DNA from: Thiobacillus sp. 65-1059
GTDB taxonomy: Bacteria; Pseudomonadota; Gammaproteobacteria; Burkholderiales; Thiobacillaceae
DNA length: 64,000 bases
NCBI GenBank assembly: GCA_001897675.1
Contig: MKUE01000068.1
Span: forward strand, 36,243-100,242
Direction: 5' to 3'
The stretch's first letter is position 1; every line of letters starts with the position of its first letter. Below the pieces are notes generated by a model that worked only from the letters and a program-made list of their open reading frames with translations, was not told the DNA's origin and made no database searches. This document shows positions 16,861 to 26,630 of this stretch, piece after piece. Made by a program: the position numbers and the translations under genes.

Positions 16861-17129
16861 CCGAGGTCATCGCTCGGCTGGAGCATGCCCGTGCCCTGGG
16901 CTACTGCGCCCGCGGCATGCGTCGCTGGTTCGAGGGGCGCAGCCACACCTGGGCCGAGTTCGTGGAGCGAGGGGTCCCGGCCGACTGGCTGCGCGCCACG
17001 GGTGACGCGATGGCGATCCGCGTCGCCGAGGAAGCCGACAAGGCCCAAAGGGCCGCAGGACAGCACGAAATGCTGGTCCTGAGCGAAGCGAAGGATGCGC
17101 GAAGCGCACAGAAGGAGCAGGCAGGATGA
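16857..17129 (+). CDS. Small hypothetical phage protein
   Basis: A 90-residue protein is read from GTG 16857, which overlaps the previous stop. It starts (M)TEVIARLEHARALGYCARGM and contains RRWFEGRSHTWAEFVERGVP and a helical C-terminus. It overlaps the following hub gene by 4 bases, so it belongs to the same translational run. Short proteins with this pattern are found next to the hub gene in related phages (from memory). Role unknown. Confidence 0.6.
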   Translation: MTEVIARLEHARALGYCARGMRRWFEGRSHTWAEFVERGVPADWLRATGDAMAIRVAEEADKAQRAAGQHEMLVLSEAKDARSAQKEQAG

Positions 17130-19327
17130 GCGGCGGCGGCAAAGGCAGTCAGGAGTACACGGTTGGCTATTGGTACGGCCTCGGCGCCCACCTCGCCCTG
17201 TGCCACGGCCCGCTGGACGCCATCACCGAGATCCGGGTAGGCGAGCGCGTCGCCTGGTCGGGCAACGTCACCGGCAACACCACGATCACCATCGACAACC
17301 CCAATCTTTTCGGCGGGGAGGAGCGGGAGGGCGGCGTGCAGGGGCCGGTGGACATCCTGATGGGCGGGCCGACCCAAGGACGGAGCGCCTACCTGCAGGA
17401 GCGCCTCGGCGCCGACATCCCGGCCTTCCGCGGCGTGGTGTCGCTGATCCTGCGCCGGGTGTGGGTGGCGGCCATGAACCCCTACATCAAGCCATGGTCG
17501 GTGCGCGCCAAGCGGGTGCCGAGGCAGTGGTACGCGGCCAAGGCCGAGATCTCCGGCGACGCCAACCCGGCCCACATCGTGCGCGAGTGCCTCACCAACG
17601 GCGAGTGGGGCATGGGTTACCCGACGAGCGACATCGACGATGCCAGCTTCATGGCGGCCGCCGACGCGCTCCATGCCGAGGGCTTCGGGCTGTCGCTGCT
17701 GTGGAACAAGGAAGAGACCATCGAGGACTTCATCCTGTCGGTGCTCCGGCACGTGGACGGGCTGCTCTACGTCCATCCGCGCACCGGGCTCTTCACCCTC
17801 AAGCTCGCGCGCGACGATTACACGCTCTCCAGCCTGCCGACCTTCGATCCGGGCAACATCCTGCGCATCGAGGAGTTCACGCGGCCCTCCTGGGGCGAGA
17901 TCACCAACCAGGTGACCGTCGTCTACCGCGACGGCGCCACGGACAAGGACGGCAGCGTCACGGTGCAGGACATCGCCGCCGTGCAGCTCAACGGCGGCGT
18001 GGTGGCGACCACGGTCAACTACCCCGGCATCAGCCGAGCGGAGCTGGCCAACCGGGTGGCCATGCGCGAGTTGAAGCAACTCGTAAGCCCCCTCGCCAAA
18101 TGCACCTTCGTCGCCAACCGCCAGGCCTCCGGCCTCAACATCGGCGACGTGGTGAAGCTCTCCTGGCCGCCCTACGGCATCGACCAGATGGTGATGCGCG
18201 TCGCGCGCATCGCCTATGGGGAGCTGGCGAACGGGGCGGTGCGAGTGGAGTGCGTGCAGGACATCTTCGGCCTGCCGCAGTCGGTCTATTCGGCGCCGCC
18301 CCCCTCGGGCTGGACGGAGCCGACCAGCCTGCCGGCGCCGTGCCCCCACCAGACCCTGTTCGAGGTGCCGTACTGGTCGGTGGTCAAGGACTTCACCGGC
18401 GAGTCCCAGAGCCTGCTCGGCGACATCGACGATCTCGACGGCCTGGTGGCAGCCTGCGGTTCGCGCCCCTCGTCGGACGCCTTCGGCTTCAAGGCACTGG
18501 CCCGCGTCAGCGGCAGTTTCACCGAGAAGGGCTTCGGCATCTTCACGCCCACCGCGCTCCTCACCGCAATGCTGCCGCAGTCGGCCGCGCAGGTGAGCGT
18601 GGGGCTGACCTCCGGCATCGACCTCGAGGAGGTGACTGCCGGAGGACTCACGGTGATCGACGGCGAATGGCTCAAGGTGGTGTCGCTCAACCTCGCCACC
18701 CAGACCGTCACCTTGGAGCGCGGGATGCTCGATACGGTGCCGGCGAGCCACCCCGCAGGCAGCCGCATCTGGTTCGTCGACGGCTTCCGCCACTACCTCA
18801 CGCCCGAGTACGTCGCCGGCGAGACGGTGCGCGTGAAGCTCCTCACCCGCACGGCACGCGGCACGCTGCCCGAGGCGGCGGCAACGGAGATGAGCCTGCC
18901 ACTCGACAAGCGCTTCATCCGTCCGTACTGCCCCGGCAACGCCCAGATCAACGGCAAGCGCTATCCGACCGTGGTGGCCGGCGAGATCAACGTAAGCTGG
19001 GCCACGCGCAACCGCCAGTCCCAGACCGCCTACCTCGTCCTGCAGACCGAGGGGGCGATCACGCCGGAGGCGGGCCAGACCACAACCGTGCGCTTCTACA
19101 ACGAGAATGGGCAGCTCGCGCGCACGGTGAGCGGCATCACGGGTAACGGTACCACCTGGCCGCTGGCGCAGGAGCTCGCCGACTCCGGCCTCGGGCGCGT
19201 CAACGCGCACGTCAAGGTGGAGATCGAGGCGAGCCGCGACGGCCACGTGTCCTGGCAGAAACACGTCATCGAATTCGACCGTACCGGCTACGGCCTGCGT
19301 TACGGCGACTACTACGGAGGTGTCTGA
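17126..19327 (+). CDS. Phage tail hub / host-specificity protein
   Basis: This 733-residue protein carries the putative phage tail protein module: an N-terminal region (YTVGYWYGLGAHLALCHGPL), a central beta-rich hub with FNPGN-like repeats (FDPGNILRIEEFTRPSWGEI, then TNQVTVVYRDGATDKDGSV), and a C-terminal fibronectin-like section (residues about 600-733). This type of protein forms the central tip that contacts the host surface and opens the way for DNA. ATG 17126 overlaps the previous gene. Full length; strong overall match. Confidence 0.85.
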   Translation: MSGGGKGSQEYTVGYWYGLGAHLALCHGPLDAITEIRVGERVAWSGNVTGNTTITIDNPNLFGGEEREGGVQGPVDILMGGPTQGRSAYLQERLGADIPAFRGVVSLILRRVWVAAMNPYIKPWSVRAKRVPRQWYAAKAEISGDANPAHIVRECLTNGEWGMGYPTSDIDDASFMAAADALHAEGFGLSLLWNKEETIEDFILSVLRHVDGLLYVHPRTGLFTLKLARDDYTLSSLPTFDPGNILRIEEFTRPSWGEITNQVTVVYRDGATDKDGSVTVQDIAAVQLNGGVVATTVNYPGISRAELANRVAMRELKQLVSPLAKCTFVANRQASGLNIGDVVKLSWPPYGIDQMVMRVARIAYGELANGAVRVECVQDIFGLPQSVYSAPPPSGWTEPTSLPAPCPHQTLFEVPYWSVVKDFTGESQSLLGDIDDLDGLVAACGSRPSSDAFGFKALARVSGSFTEKGFGIFTPTALLTAMLPQSAAQVSVGLTSGIDLEEVTAGGLTVIDGEWLKVVSLNLATQTVTLERGMLDTVPASHPAGSRIWFVDGFRHYLTPEYVAGETVRVKLLTRTARGTLPEAAATEMSLPLDKRFIRPYCPGNAQINGKRYPTVVAGEINVSWATRNRQSQTAYLVLQTEGAITPEAGQTTTVRFYNENGQLARTVSGITGNGTTWPLAQELADSGLGRVNAHVKVEIEASRDGHVSWQKHVIEFDRTGYGLRYGDYYGGV

Positions 19328-19677
19328 TGGCCTTGAATGACCCGAACCTCGGCCTCGCCTACGGCTGGGCCCAGGGCGAACACAATTGGAACGGCGGCAT
19401 GGACGCCAACCTGAAGCGGCTCGGCGCCGTGGTGGGCCTGTCGGTCAAGGACCGCGATCTCGCCACCCCACCCGCGACACCCGTGGACGGCGATCGCTAC
19501 ATCGTCCCGGCAACCGCCACCGGCACCTGGGCGGGTCGCACCGACCAGATCGCGGTGCGCATCGCCGGTGCGTGGGAGTACCACGCCCCCAAGATCGGCT
19601 GGACCTGCTTCGTCGAGGACGAGGGCGTGCTCTCCGTCTACAAAGCGACCGGCTGGAGCCCCGGCATCGCCGTCTGA
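19327..19677 (+). CDS. DUF2793-family tail-tip protein
   Basis: This 116-residue protein matches the DUF2793 pattern: MALNDPNLGLAYGWAQGEHN at the start, ATPPATPVDGDRYIVPATAT in the middle and APKIGWTCFVEDEGVLSVYK near the end. Such domains are found alone or fused to tail fibres in phages of Alpha- and Betaproteobacteria and may be a fibre base. It overlaps the hub stop (TGATG). Confidence 0.85.
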   Translation: MALNDPNLGLAYGWAQGEHNWNGGMDANLKRLGAVVGLSVKDRDLATPPATPVDGDRYIVPATATGTWAGRTDQIAVRIAGAWEYHAPKIGWTCFVEDEGVLSVYKATGWSPGIAV

Positions 19678-19702
19678 TCGCATTCTCTTTACTGCATCCA
19701 CC

Positions 19703-19724
19703 GAACCCGCCGCCCGGCGGGTTC
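19703..19724 (+). terminator. Hairpin after tail genes, weak terminator
   Basis: GAACCCGCC (19703-19711) pairs with GGCGGGTTC (19716-19724) around a 4-base loop and is followed by TTCGTTT. It separates the tail gene run from the lysis genes. The T-tract is poor, so partial termination or mRNA processing is more likely than a hard stop. Confidence 0.5.
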
Positions 19725-19744
19725 TTCGTTTCTGGAGACCAGCA

Positions 19745-20035
19745 ATGAGCCCACCCACTCTGCAAGACGGCATGGTCGTTATGCCGCGCGACGAGTTCGA
19801 GGAGCTGCTCGCACGCGCAGCCGAACGCGGCGCGAGGCGCGCCCTTGCCGACGTCGGCCTTGACGGCGAGGACGCCGCCCACGATATCCGCGAGCTGCGC
19901 GGCCTGCTCGAAGCCTTCAACGCCGCCAAGCACACCGCCTGGCAGACCGTGATCCGGCTCGTCACCACCGGCTTCCTCCTGGCGCTGGTCGCGGGCGCCG
20001 TCATCAAGCTCAAGGTGTTCGGAGGTGGCCAATGA
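19745..20035 (+). CDS. DUF6127-like membrane protein, lysis region
   Basis: The protein has 96 residues from ATG 19745 after TCTGGAGACCAGCA. A soluble N-terminal part with VVMPRDEFEELLARAAERGA is followed by one C-terminal membrane helix (LVTTGFLLALVAGAVIKL). The pattern matches DUF6127 proteins of phage lysis cassettes, from memory. It overlaps the holin-like gene by 4 bases. It may assist or regulate the holin, but this is only by position. Confidence 0.65.
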   Translation: MSPPTLQDGMVVMPRDEFEELLARAAERGARRALADVGLDGEDAAHDIRELRGLLEAFNAAKHTAWQTVIRLVTTGFLLALVAGAVIKLKVFGGGQ

Positions 20036-20508
20036 TCGAGACGCTGCTCGGAGGACTGCTCGGCGGGGCCTTCCGCCTGGCACCCGAACTCCTGAAGTGG
20101 CTCGACCGCAAGGGCGAGCGCGGCCACGAGCTGGCCATGCAGGACAAGGCCTTGGAGTTCGAGAAGCTGCGCGGCGCCCAGCGCATGGCCGAGATCGGCG
20201 CCGGGGCCGACGCAGCATGGAACACCGGAGCCATCGAGGCCTTGCGCGAGGCGGTTGCGGCGCAGGGGCGGCCCTCGGGCGTGAAGTGGGCCGATGCGCT
20301 GTCCAGCAGCGTCCGTCCGGTGATCACCTACTGGTTCATGGCGCTGTACTGCGCGGCCAAGACTGCCGCCTTCGTGGGTGCCATCGAGGCCGGGGCGGAC
20401 TGGATCCCCGCCATCCAGGCGGCCTGGACCGAGGCCGACCAGGCCCTGTGGGCCGGGGTGCTGAACTTCTGGTTCCTCGGCCGCGTGTTCGACCGGGTGC
20501 GGCCGTGA
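20032..20508 (+). CDS. Putative holin
   Basis: The protein has 158 residues starting MIETLLGGLLGGAFRLAPEL. The N-terminal amphipathic segment and basic stretch (WLDRKGERGHELAMQDKALE) are followed by C-terminal hydrophobic helices (RPVITYWFMALYCAAKTAAF and LWAGVLNFWFLGRVF). It lies between the DUF6127-like gene and the lysozyme, with 4-base overlaps on both sides, the usual holin place. Holins form membrane lesions that release the endolysin. The call is by topology and context. Confidence 0.65.
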   Translation: MIETLLGGLLGGAFRLAPELLKWLDRKGERGHELAMQDKALEFEKLRGAQRMAEIGAGADAAWNTGAIEALREAVAAQGRPSGVKWADALSSSVRPVITYWFMALYCAAKTAAFVGAIEAGADWIPAIQAAWTEADQALWAGVLNFWFLGRVFDRVRP

Positions 20509-20975
20509 TCCCCGTGCCGCAAGCGGCCATCGAGTTGGCCAAGCGCTTTGAGGGCTTCCACCGCGTGCCCAAGCACGATCCCAACCGCGCCTATCCGTAT
20601 ATCTGTCCGGCCGGCTATCCGACGATCGGCTATGGTCACCTCTGCGATCCGAAGCACCCGCCGATCACCGAAGCAGAGGCCGAGGCCTACCTCGCCCAGG
20701 ATCTGAAGGTGGCGCTCGCCGCCACGCTGCGCTACTGCCCTGTGCTGGCGACCGAGCCGGAAGGGCGGCTCGCGGCCATCGTGGACTTCACGTTCAACCT
20801 CGGCGCCGGGCGGCTGCAGACCTCGACGCTGCGGCGGCGGGTCAATCAGCGGGACTGGGATGCTTCTGCGCGGGAGCTGAGAAGGTGGGTATACGGCGGA
20901 GGAAGGGTGCTTCCTGGTCTCGTTACCCGGCGCGAAGCTGAAGTTGCTTTGCTCCTCATCACAGAACGGCGTTGA
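20505..20975 (+). CDS. Phage lysozyme (GH24 endolysin)
   Basis: This 156-residue muramidase is read from GTG 20505, overlapping the holin stop. It cleaves beta-1,4 bonds of peptidoglycan. The catalytic Glu is in KRFEGFH (about residue 15). A Cys-x5-Thr arrangement follows in ICPAGYPTIGYGH (about 34 and 40), the Cys form of the usual Asp/Cys-Thr pair. Substrate-cleft and C-terminal helices are present (AAIVDFTFNLGAGRLQTSTL; LRRWVYGGGRVLPGLVTRR). There is no signal peptide, so export depends on the holin. It is the last gene of the phage late operon here. Confidence 0.93.
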   Translation: MIPVPQAAIELAKRFEGFHRVPKHDPNRAYPYICPAGYPTIGYGHLCDPKHPPITEAEAEAYLAQDLKVALAATLRYCPVLATEPEGRLAAIVDFTFNLGAGRLQTSTLRRRVNQRDWDASARELRRWVYGGGRVLPGLVTRREAEVALLLITERR

Positions 20976-21061
20976 CCGTAGGAACTGCATCCTTTGTCAA
21001 CCTGTCAGGGGCCGTTATGGACCGATTCCCATGCTGCGATCTTACATCGCTGCGCAGTCAT

Positions 21062-21793
21062 TCACTCACTCGCTTTCAAGGAAACCACTTGGCTGCTTGA
21101 CCCTTGGGAATGGACGGCCAGGTTCGGGCTCTTCGAAACGAGGTACCCCAGCGGCTGATCGAGCACGAATGGATAGAGGACGACCTGAGACGATAGGGCA
21201 GAGACGGACACCGCTTTGCCGACGTAACGCAGGGCGGCCTCGACCAACCAAGCTACGGCCTGCTCGTCGCTGACCACGATCGGCTTCATGCGCACGAGGC
21301 GCTTGCCCTTCTCGACGCGCTCGATCGCGCCCCAGCTTGCCTGCGACTGAAGCACCATGTTGGTCATCCGGTACGTGCCTTCACGCTCGCCATAGGCTTC
21401 GCTCATTCGGCGATGGACTTCCGCCGAAGCACAATCACCCTGCAGCGCCGAGAGGCGCCCCACCAGCTCCGCCACCTTGCCGAAGAACGGATAGGTGGCA
21501 ATGGCCATGCCCCAGGTCAGGGCGGCGATAGGGACGCTCGGGTCGGCCTTTAAGATCGCGACGCCACGCTCCGCGAAGTCGGCGAGTTCCGAGCGTGGCG
21601 CAAGCCACAAACGATTCAGCACGGTCCGTGTCTTCTTTCGTGCTGCTACACCCAGTCCAGCAGCATCCAGCAGGGCATTCAGCTCATCGAGCGTGCCGAG
21701 TTCGGCGCGTACCTTGAGCGCGGCAGCTGCCCATTCGATCGCTATAAAGCGATCAAAGCCAATCTGGGGTGATGACGACGCCATTCGATTCAA
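21062..21793 (-). CDS. Terminal protein of BREX-like operon, BrxA position
   Basis: This 243-residue soluble protein starts at 21793, overlapping PglZ by 4 bases. It contains KKTRTVLNRLWLAP, a mostly helical middle (WGMAIATYPFFGKVAELVGR), and a C-terminal stretch LYPFVLDQPLGYLVSKSPN. BREX type 3 loci end with brxA after pglZ, and this gene holds that place with a similar length. I cannot confirm BrxA (DUF1819) homology by eye. The alternative is a different accessory protein particular to this operon type. It faces the prophage lysozyme tail to tail. Confidence 0.6.
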   Translation of the reverse strand: MNRMASSSPQIGFDRFIAIEWAAAALKVRAELGTLDELNALLDAAGLGVAARKKTRTVLNRLWLAPRSELADFAERGVAILKADPSVPIAALTWGMAIATYPFFGKVAELVGRLSALQGDCASAEVHRRMSEAYGEREGTYRMTNMVLQSQASWGAIERVEKGKRLVRMKPIVVSDEQAVAWLVEAALRYVGKAVSVSALSSQVVLYPFVLDQPLGYLVSKSPNLAVHSQGSSSQVVSLKASE

Positions 21794-23784
21794 TTCGCGT
21801 AGCTCACTTTCACGAAGGGCACGATTAGTTCCTCTACGGAGACACCGCCATGAACCACGACCTGGTCATCCTTCGGTACGAACGCTCCGCGTCCTCCTGC
21901 GAATAGCGGCATGAAGCCCGCCGGAAGTCCAGCGACATCCAGACGGAAGGTCTTCGGATTGGCTGCCGCCGTCTCCGCGATCAAAGCCTCGCTGCGATAA
22001 ATCCTGACACGCTCCCCGCGCAGCTCAGACGCGACGCCTTCGTTCGGGCGGCCAATGCCCACCGCTTCGACGTTGCCGTGGTCTGCGGTTAGGTAGACGT
22101 GGAATCCGTTGTCCAGCAGCATCGAGAATAGACGATCCACGAAGCCCGACTCGCACCAGCTTGCGATCTGGGCTGCAATGCCACGCTTTCCAAGCACTGC
22201 CCCATGGATGATCTCGTCGACGGTGTCCACGACAAGGCCAGCCACTTTCAGAGACGGATGGGTCAGGGCTGCTTCAAGCGCGGGGAGGTCATCGGTGCGT
22301 TTGATCGACCTGCGGTACAGCACCTCATTTGCGCGAAGACCATGGTCCTGCCAGAACCGTGTCCATTGCGCCGGTTCCTGAGAGGTTGATTCGATGCTGT
22401 CGGCGAACTCACGTGGACGCAAGCCGGAGAACAGTGCCTGCCGGGACACTGAAGTCAGGGTTGGCAGCCACGCAAAGCAGGCACTCTCGTCGAACATCAG
22501 CCGCTGCGACCGACTGACCACGGTCTCCCGGATCAGTATCCACTGATCTACGGCCAGCCCGTCAAATACCACCAGCGCGATCTTCTTCTCGCCGTTGCCC
22601 CGGCGCATCGCCAGATACCTCGGCACATGGTGGACCATGATCGGTCCCTTGGCGGCGGGCAATGACGGCAGGTCCGCATAATGCTTGCCTACCCATTCAC
22701 GCAACCGATCGTCGGCGGAGATAGCCAGGTCTCGCATCGCGTCCTTGATGCTTTCCGCTCGGGCTGCATCCAATCGGTGAAACCGTGAGATGACTTCGCC
22801 TAGGCGACGCGAGAAATGGGTCCAGTCGCGGTGCGGTGACTCGATGGTCGGCACTTCCGCCTTCAGGCTCTTGATGCCTTCAAACACCAGGTTCCGCATC
22901 GACGCCGGATCCTGCACCACACCCGCCTTGGCCCACTCCGGCAGGGTGGCCGGTACGCCCTGGACCACCAGCGGGTGCAGCGTGCCATCCAGGAACATTG
23001 AGTCGACGATCACGCGGACGTCATGGTGATCGAAAGGCAGGTCGAGTTTTGCGACGTAATCCGGCGGCGTGGGTTCACCAGTGCGGGTTCCAGTGACTCC
23101 CAGCTTGGTGAGATAGCGAAACCAGGCTTCCTGCACGACACGCAGCGTGAGGCTCTTGTGCGCAAACAAGTCGGCGATGGGTATGCCCTTGAAGGCGTTA
23201 TGCCCACCGACCACTTGCTCCACGTGCTGCGCGAGCACAGGCGGAAGGGCCGCCTCGCGGTAATGGAGACGAAGGAGCTCACGCCAAAAGTCCTCCGACC
23301 GTGTGATGAGGTGCGGGCTGATACGGAAGATGTGCGTCAGCACGAACTCCTTGGTCGCCGCTTCGCCCAGCGACTGATGCGCGTGCCTCGCCTGCGCCTC
23401 GAACAGCGCGGGCAGCATCTCACTACCCAGCTGCCTCACCACGGTATAGCTCAGCCTAGGGAACAACTCAGCGAGACTCAAGGAGAGCTTGCGCGCCTGA
23501 CGCAGGTAGTCCCAAGGCAAGTCGGCGACGTTCATTCCCCGCAGATGGAGGATCAAGGCACGGGAGGGACCTGGCTCGCCGCGATCCCACGCCGCCCGAT
23601 AGCGCTCCTCGTACTCTGCCCGGAACGCGATGCTGTCCTCGAAGGGCAGTACTTCAAAGCCGTGCTCACGCAATCCCGACAACACCTGCTCATCCAGCAG
23701 CACATCGTCCGGGTCGGCAACGATCCAGAGCCGGGCCAGATCGACGGGAAACTCCTTCAGGATGCGGTCAACCCAGGCTGTCAT
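21790..23784 (-). CDS. pglZ: BREX type 3-like phosphatase-fold protein PglZ
   Basis: This 664-residue alkaline-phosphatase-superfamily protein is a core BREX component. The C-terminal PglZ domain (about residues 410-660) shows VVFDGLAVDQW, TLTSVSRQALFSGLRP, the metal-site stretch VYLTADHGNVEAVG, and HGGVSVEELIVPFV at the end. The N-terminal 400 residues are helical, as in type 3 PglZ. It overlaps the helicase gene upstream and the last gene downstream by 4 bases each. PglZ proteins are required for BREX defence; their substrate is not settled. Confidence 0.9.
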   Translation of the reverse strand: MTAWVDRILKEFPVDLARLWIVADPDDVLLDEQVLSGLREHGFEVLPFEDSIAFRAEYEERYRAAWDRGEPGPSRALILHLRGMNVADLPWDYLRQARKLSLSLAELFPRLSYTVVRQLGSEMLPALFEAQARHAHQSLGEAATKEFVLTHIFRISPHLITRSEDFWRELLRLHYREAALPPVLAQHVEQVVGGHNAFKGIPIADLFAHKSLTLRVVQEAWFRYLTKLGVTGTRTGEPTPPDYVAKLDLPFDHHDVRVIVDSMFLDGTLHPLVVQGVPATLPEWAKAGVVQDPASMRNLVFEGIKSLKAEVPTIESPHRDWTHFSRRLGEVISRFHRLDAARAESIKDAMRDLAISADDRLREWVGKHYADLPSLPAAKGPIMVHHVPRYLAMRRGNGEKKIALVVFDGLAVDQWILIRETVVSRSQRLMFDESACFAWLPTLTSVSRQALFSGLRPREFADSIESTSQEPAQWTRFWQDHGLRANEVLYRRSIKRTDDLPALEAALTHPSLKVAGLVVDTVDEIIHGAVLGKRGIAAQIASWCESGFVDRLFSMLLDNGFHVYLTADHGNVEAVGIGRPNEGVASELRGERVRIYRSEALIAETAAANPKTFRLDVAGLPAGFMPLFAGGRGAFVPKDDQVVVHGGVSVEELIVPFVKVSYAN

Positions 23785-26630
23785 GCTGGCGTACCTCCCG
23801 GGTGACCAATGCGAAGCATCAGCACCGCATTGAGATCCGGCGTGCAGGCTGTAGCAATCGCCAGCGCTGCCATGCGTGCCTCGTGCTCAGCTACGAGCCG
23901 TTTGCGGCGGTGCTCCCTGACGGCGGGAAGGCCGATCCGACCGATCGCCTGGTAACGCGCCTCGAAGGCGTAGCACGCCCGTTCACGCTCCTCGGCGAGC
24001 CAGGCACGGTGCTCCTCCAGCAGCTCGGTAAAAAGCCGCTCACCCTGTGCCTTGGCCGCAGCCAGCGACGTTTCGAAGCAGGCCAAGGCATGCTCCACCT
24101 CGACCTTCGGGGCGAGCGTCACGTTCTCGGTCAGCAGCAAATCCCAGATCCGCTTGGCGGTCGGCACGAAGGTGCGGCCATCGTCGGTAACAAACACGGG
24201 CAAGAATCGCCGCCGGTTGAAGTTCTCAGAGAGATTGGACGCGCTAATGCTGATCTCCCACAGCGACCACACGCCGTGCACCGTATCGGGCAAGCCGCTG
24301 ACTGCCGCAATCGGCACGGGCTGGCCCGCCACGCAGCGCGGCAGCTCGCTGATGACTGCGCGGGCGCGCGGATCTTCCAGCGTGATCCACTCCATCTCAG
24401 GGTTCTGTTCGGCGGTACGCGCATCGAAGCAGACGCGGGGAGACTCGCTCCCGTCCGCCCACTTCACACGCCATGCTTCGCCAACCTTCTCAGCCGCTCC
24501 ACCTCGCGCAGGCAACCCGGCGGTGATCGCACGCTCCAACCAATACTGCGCCGGATGATCCCGCCACTTGCGTGCATCGTTTGCTTCCAGCGCGTGGTCT
24601 TCCGTCAACAGATCGGTGTCTTTGCGGCTGGCCGCCACCTTCTCCCGCACCTGGTTGATGACCGCATCGCATTCCTTGTCGATCGAGGACGGGTCTTGCA
24701 GTCCATGCACAAACAGTTCATCGAAGATCGGCTCCACCTCCACCGAGTCCATCACATCCGCCGCTTTGTCGACACCGAACTCCTGGGCGATGACGGCGAG
24801 CTTTTCCTCCAGCACCTCGCGCACCCGGTGCTCTACCGTGTCTTCCAGCACGAAGTTGATGGCCCGCACCACATGCGGCTGGCCGATACGGTCCACCCGG
24901 CCGATGCGCTGCTCCAGCCGCATCGGGTTCCATGGCATGTCGAAATTGACGATGACATGGCAGAACTGGAGGTTCAGGCCCTCGCCGCCGGCATCGGTGG
25001 AGATCAGTATCCGGACATCTCGTGAGAAGGCCTGCTGGGCGCGGGTTCTCGCGTCCAGGTCCATCCCGCCGTTGAGCAGTGCCACGGAGAAGCCCCGGCT
25101 CTCCAGGAACTCCGCCAGCATGGCCTGGGTGGGAACGAACTCGGTAAAGACCAGCACCTTGAGCTGCGGGTCGTTCTCCTCCTGCTGGAGCTTGTAGATC
25201 AACTCCAACAGCGCTTCTGCCTTGGCATCCGTCCCCTGTCGCTCGGTTTCGCGAGCCAGATCCAGCAGCATCTCGACTTCCGACTTCTCGCGCTCCCAGC
25301 CGCCGGCCTGCAGGGCAATGTCGAGCTGGGACTGGCCGTCGAGCTCTGCCCATTCATCCGGGTCCACCGCCTCGAACAGGTTTGCCTGCGCCTGGGGCGC
25401 GTCCAGCAGGGCTTGGCGCTTCTCCAGGGTGGCGCGGATGGCGGCTGTACTGGACGTCACCAGGCGTTGCATCAGGATCATCAGGAAACCGATATGCCGC
25501 TGCTTCGCGGCCATCGCCTGGTTGTACGCGTGCCGGACGTAGTCTGTCACCGCCTCGTAGAGCCGCTGCTGGGCGGCATGTCGGTCCTGCCACGCCACGG
25601 CTTGGAGCCGGGTGGACCGGGGCTTGAATAGCGGTTGGCCTTCCGCGTCGATGGCGGCCCGCTTCTCGGTGCGGATCACGAACGGGCGCACCCGGTCACG
25701 GTTGATGCTGCCTTCGTCCGGAAAGGCCTCACGGTCCAGCAACTGCATCAACCGCATGAACTGGTCGGTCTTGCCCTGATGCGGCGTCGCGGATAGCAAC
25801 AGCAAGTAGGGAGCGGCCTCGGCCAAGGCGGCACCGAGCTTGTAGCGGGCAACCTGCTCAGTACTGCCGCCGAGGCGGTGTGCCTCGTCGATGATCACCA
25901 AATCCCAGCCTGCCGAGATCAGATCCTCGAAGCGCTCGCGGTTGTAGGTGGCGAGTTGCTCCAAGCTCCAGCCACGGCGGCCTTCGATGGGTTTGACCGA
26001 GTCGAGCGAGACGATCACCTGGTCATGCATGCGCCAGAGGTTGTCGTCGCCCCCAGAAACCGAAAGAGCGCCGTTGTCACGCCACTGGCGGAACGCGGCC
26101 AGCTCGGAAGGCTCGACGAAGCGGAAGGCCTCGCCGAAGTGCAGCCGCATCTCGGCCTGCCACTGGCGCACAAGACCTTTCGGTGCCACCACCAGCACCC
26201 GCCGCACCATGCCACGCAGCTTCAACTCGCGCAGGATCAAACCCGCCTCGATGGTCTTGCCAAGCCCCACCTCGTCCGCCAGCAAGTAGCGGATGCGATC
26301 TCGGCTCATGGCCCGGTTCAGCGCGTAGAGCTGGTGCGGCAGCGGCACCACGCTGGACTGGATCGGCGCCAGCAGCAGGTTGTCTTCCAGCGCGTCGAGC
26401 AGCTTGGCCGCGGCCGCCGTGTGCAGGATCTGCTCCACCGTCGGGCGCACGCTGGTCAGCTCGACCAGATCCTGGGCGCGGGCGCGCACCACGGCGTCCT
26501 TGGCCGGCAGCCAGACGCGAAAGAAGACCTCGCCCCACACGTCCTGGCGGTCGATCACCCGGCAGGGGGACGCCTGCCGGGCATGCCAGCACCAGTCGCC
26601 GATGGCGAAGCCGGGGGCGCCATTCGTCAC
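23781..26630 (-). CDS. SNF2-family helicase of BREX type 3-like system (BrxHII/DrmD-like)
   Basis: This 949-residue superfamily 2 ATPase is close to RapA/HepA-type SNF2 proteins. Motif I is [17 protein letters not shown], motif II is [12 protein letters not shown], motif III is [13 protein letters not shown], motif V is [14 protein letters not shown] and motif VI is [12 protein letters not shown] helical C-terminal region of about 400 residues follows. In BREX type 3 the helicase lies between the methyltransferase and PglZ; here it follows the DUF6079 ATPase directly with a 4-base overlap. It probably moves on phage DNA, but no nuclease motif is visible. Confidence 0.9.
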   Translation of the reverse strand: MTNGAPGFAIGDWCWHARQASPCRVIDRQDVWGEVFFRVWLPAKDAVVRARAQDLVELTSVRPTVEQILHTAAAAKLLDALEDNLLLAPIQSSVVPLPHQLYALNRAMSRDRIRYLLADEVGLGKTIEAGLILRELKLRGMVRRVLVVAPKGLVRQWQAEMRLHFGEAFRFVEPSELAAFRQWRDNGALSVSGGDDNLWRMHDQVIVSLDSVKPIEGRRGWSLEQLATYNRERFEDLISAGWDLVIIDEAHRLGGSTEQVARYKLGAALAEAAPYLLLLSATPHQGKTDQFMRLMQLLDREAFPDEGSINRDRVRPFVIRTEKRAAIDAEGQPLFKPRSTRLQAVAWQDRHAAQQRLYEAVTDYVRHAYNQAMAAKQRHIGFLMILMQRLVTSSTAAIRATLEKRQALLDAPQAQANLFEAVDPDEWAELDGQSQLDIALQAGGWEREKSEVEMLLDLARETERQGTDAKAEALLELIYKLQQEENDPQLKVLVFTEFVPTQAMLAEFLESRGFSVALLNGGMDLDARTRAQQAFSRDVRILISTDAGGEGLNLQFCHVIVNFDMPWNPMRLEQRIGRVDRIGQPHVVRAINFVLEDTVEHRVREVLEEKLAVIAQEFGVDKAADVMDSVEVEPIFDELFVHGLQDPSSIDKECDAVINQVREKVAASRKDTDLLTEDHALEANDARKWRDHPAQYWLERAITAGLPARGGAAEKVGEAWRVKWADGSESPRVCFDARTAEQNPEMEWITLEDPRARAVISELPRCVAGQPVPIAAVSGLPDTVHGVWSLWEISISASNLSENFNRRRFLPVFVTDDGRTFVPTAKRIWDLLLTENVTLAPKVEVEHALACFETSLAAAKAQGERLFTELLEEHRAWLAEERERACYAFEARYQAIGRIGLPAVREHRRKRLVAEHEARMAALAIATACTPDLNAVLMLRIGHPGGTPA

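Noticed and set aside
16901..19264. Minus-strand frame of 787 codons opposite the tail hub gene
   Set aside because: It mirrors the hub gene; sequence is His/Gly/Arg-rich and domain-free.
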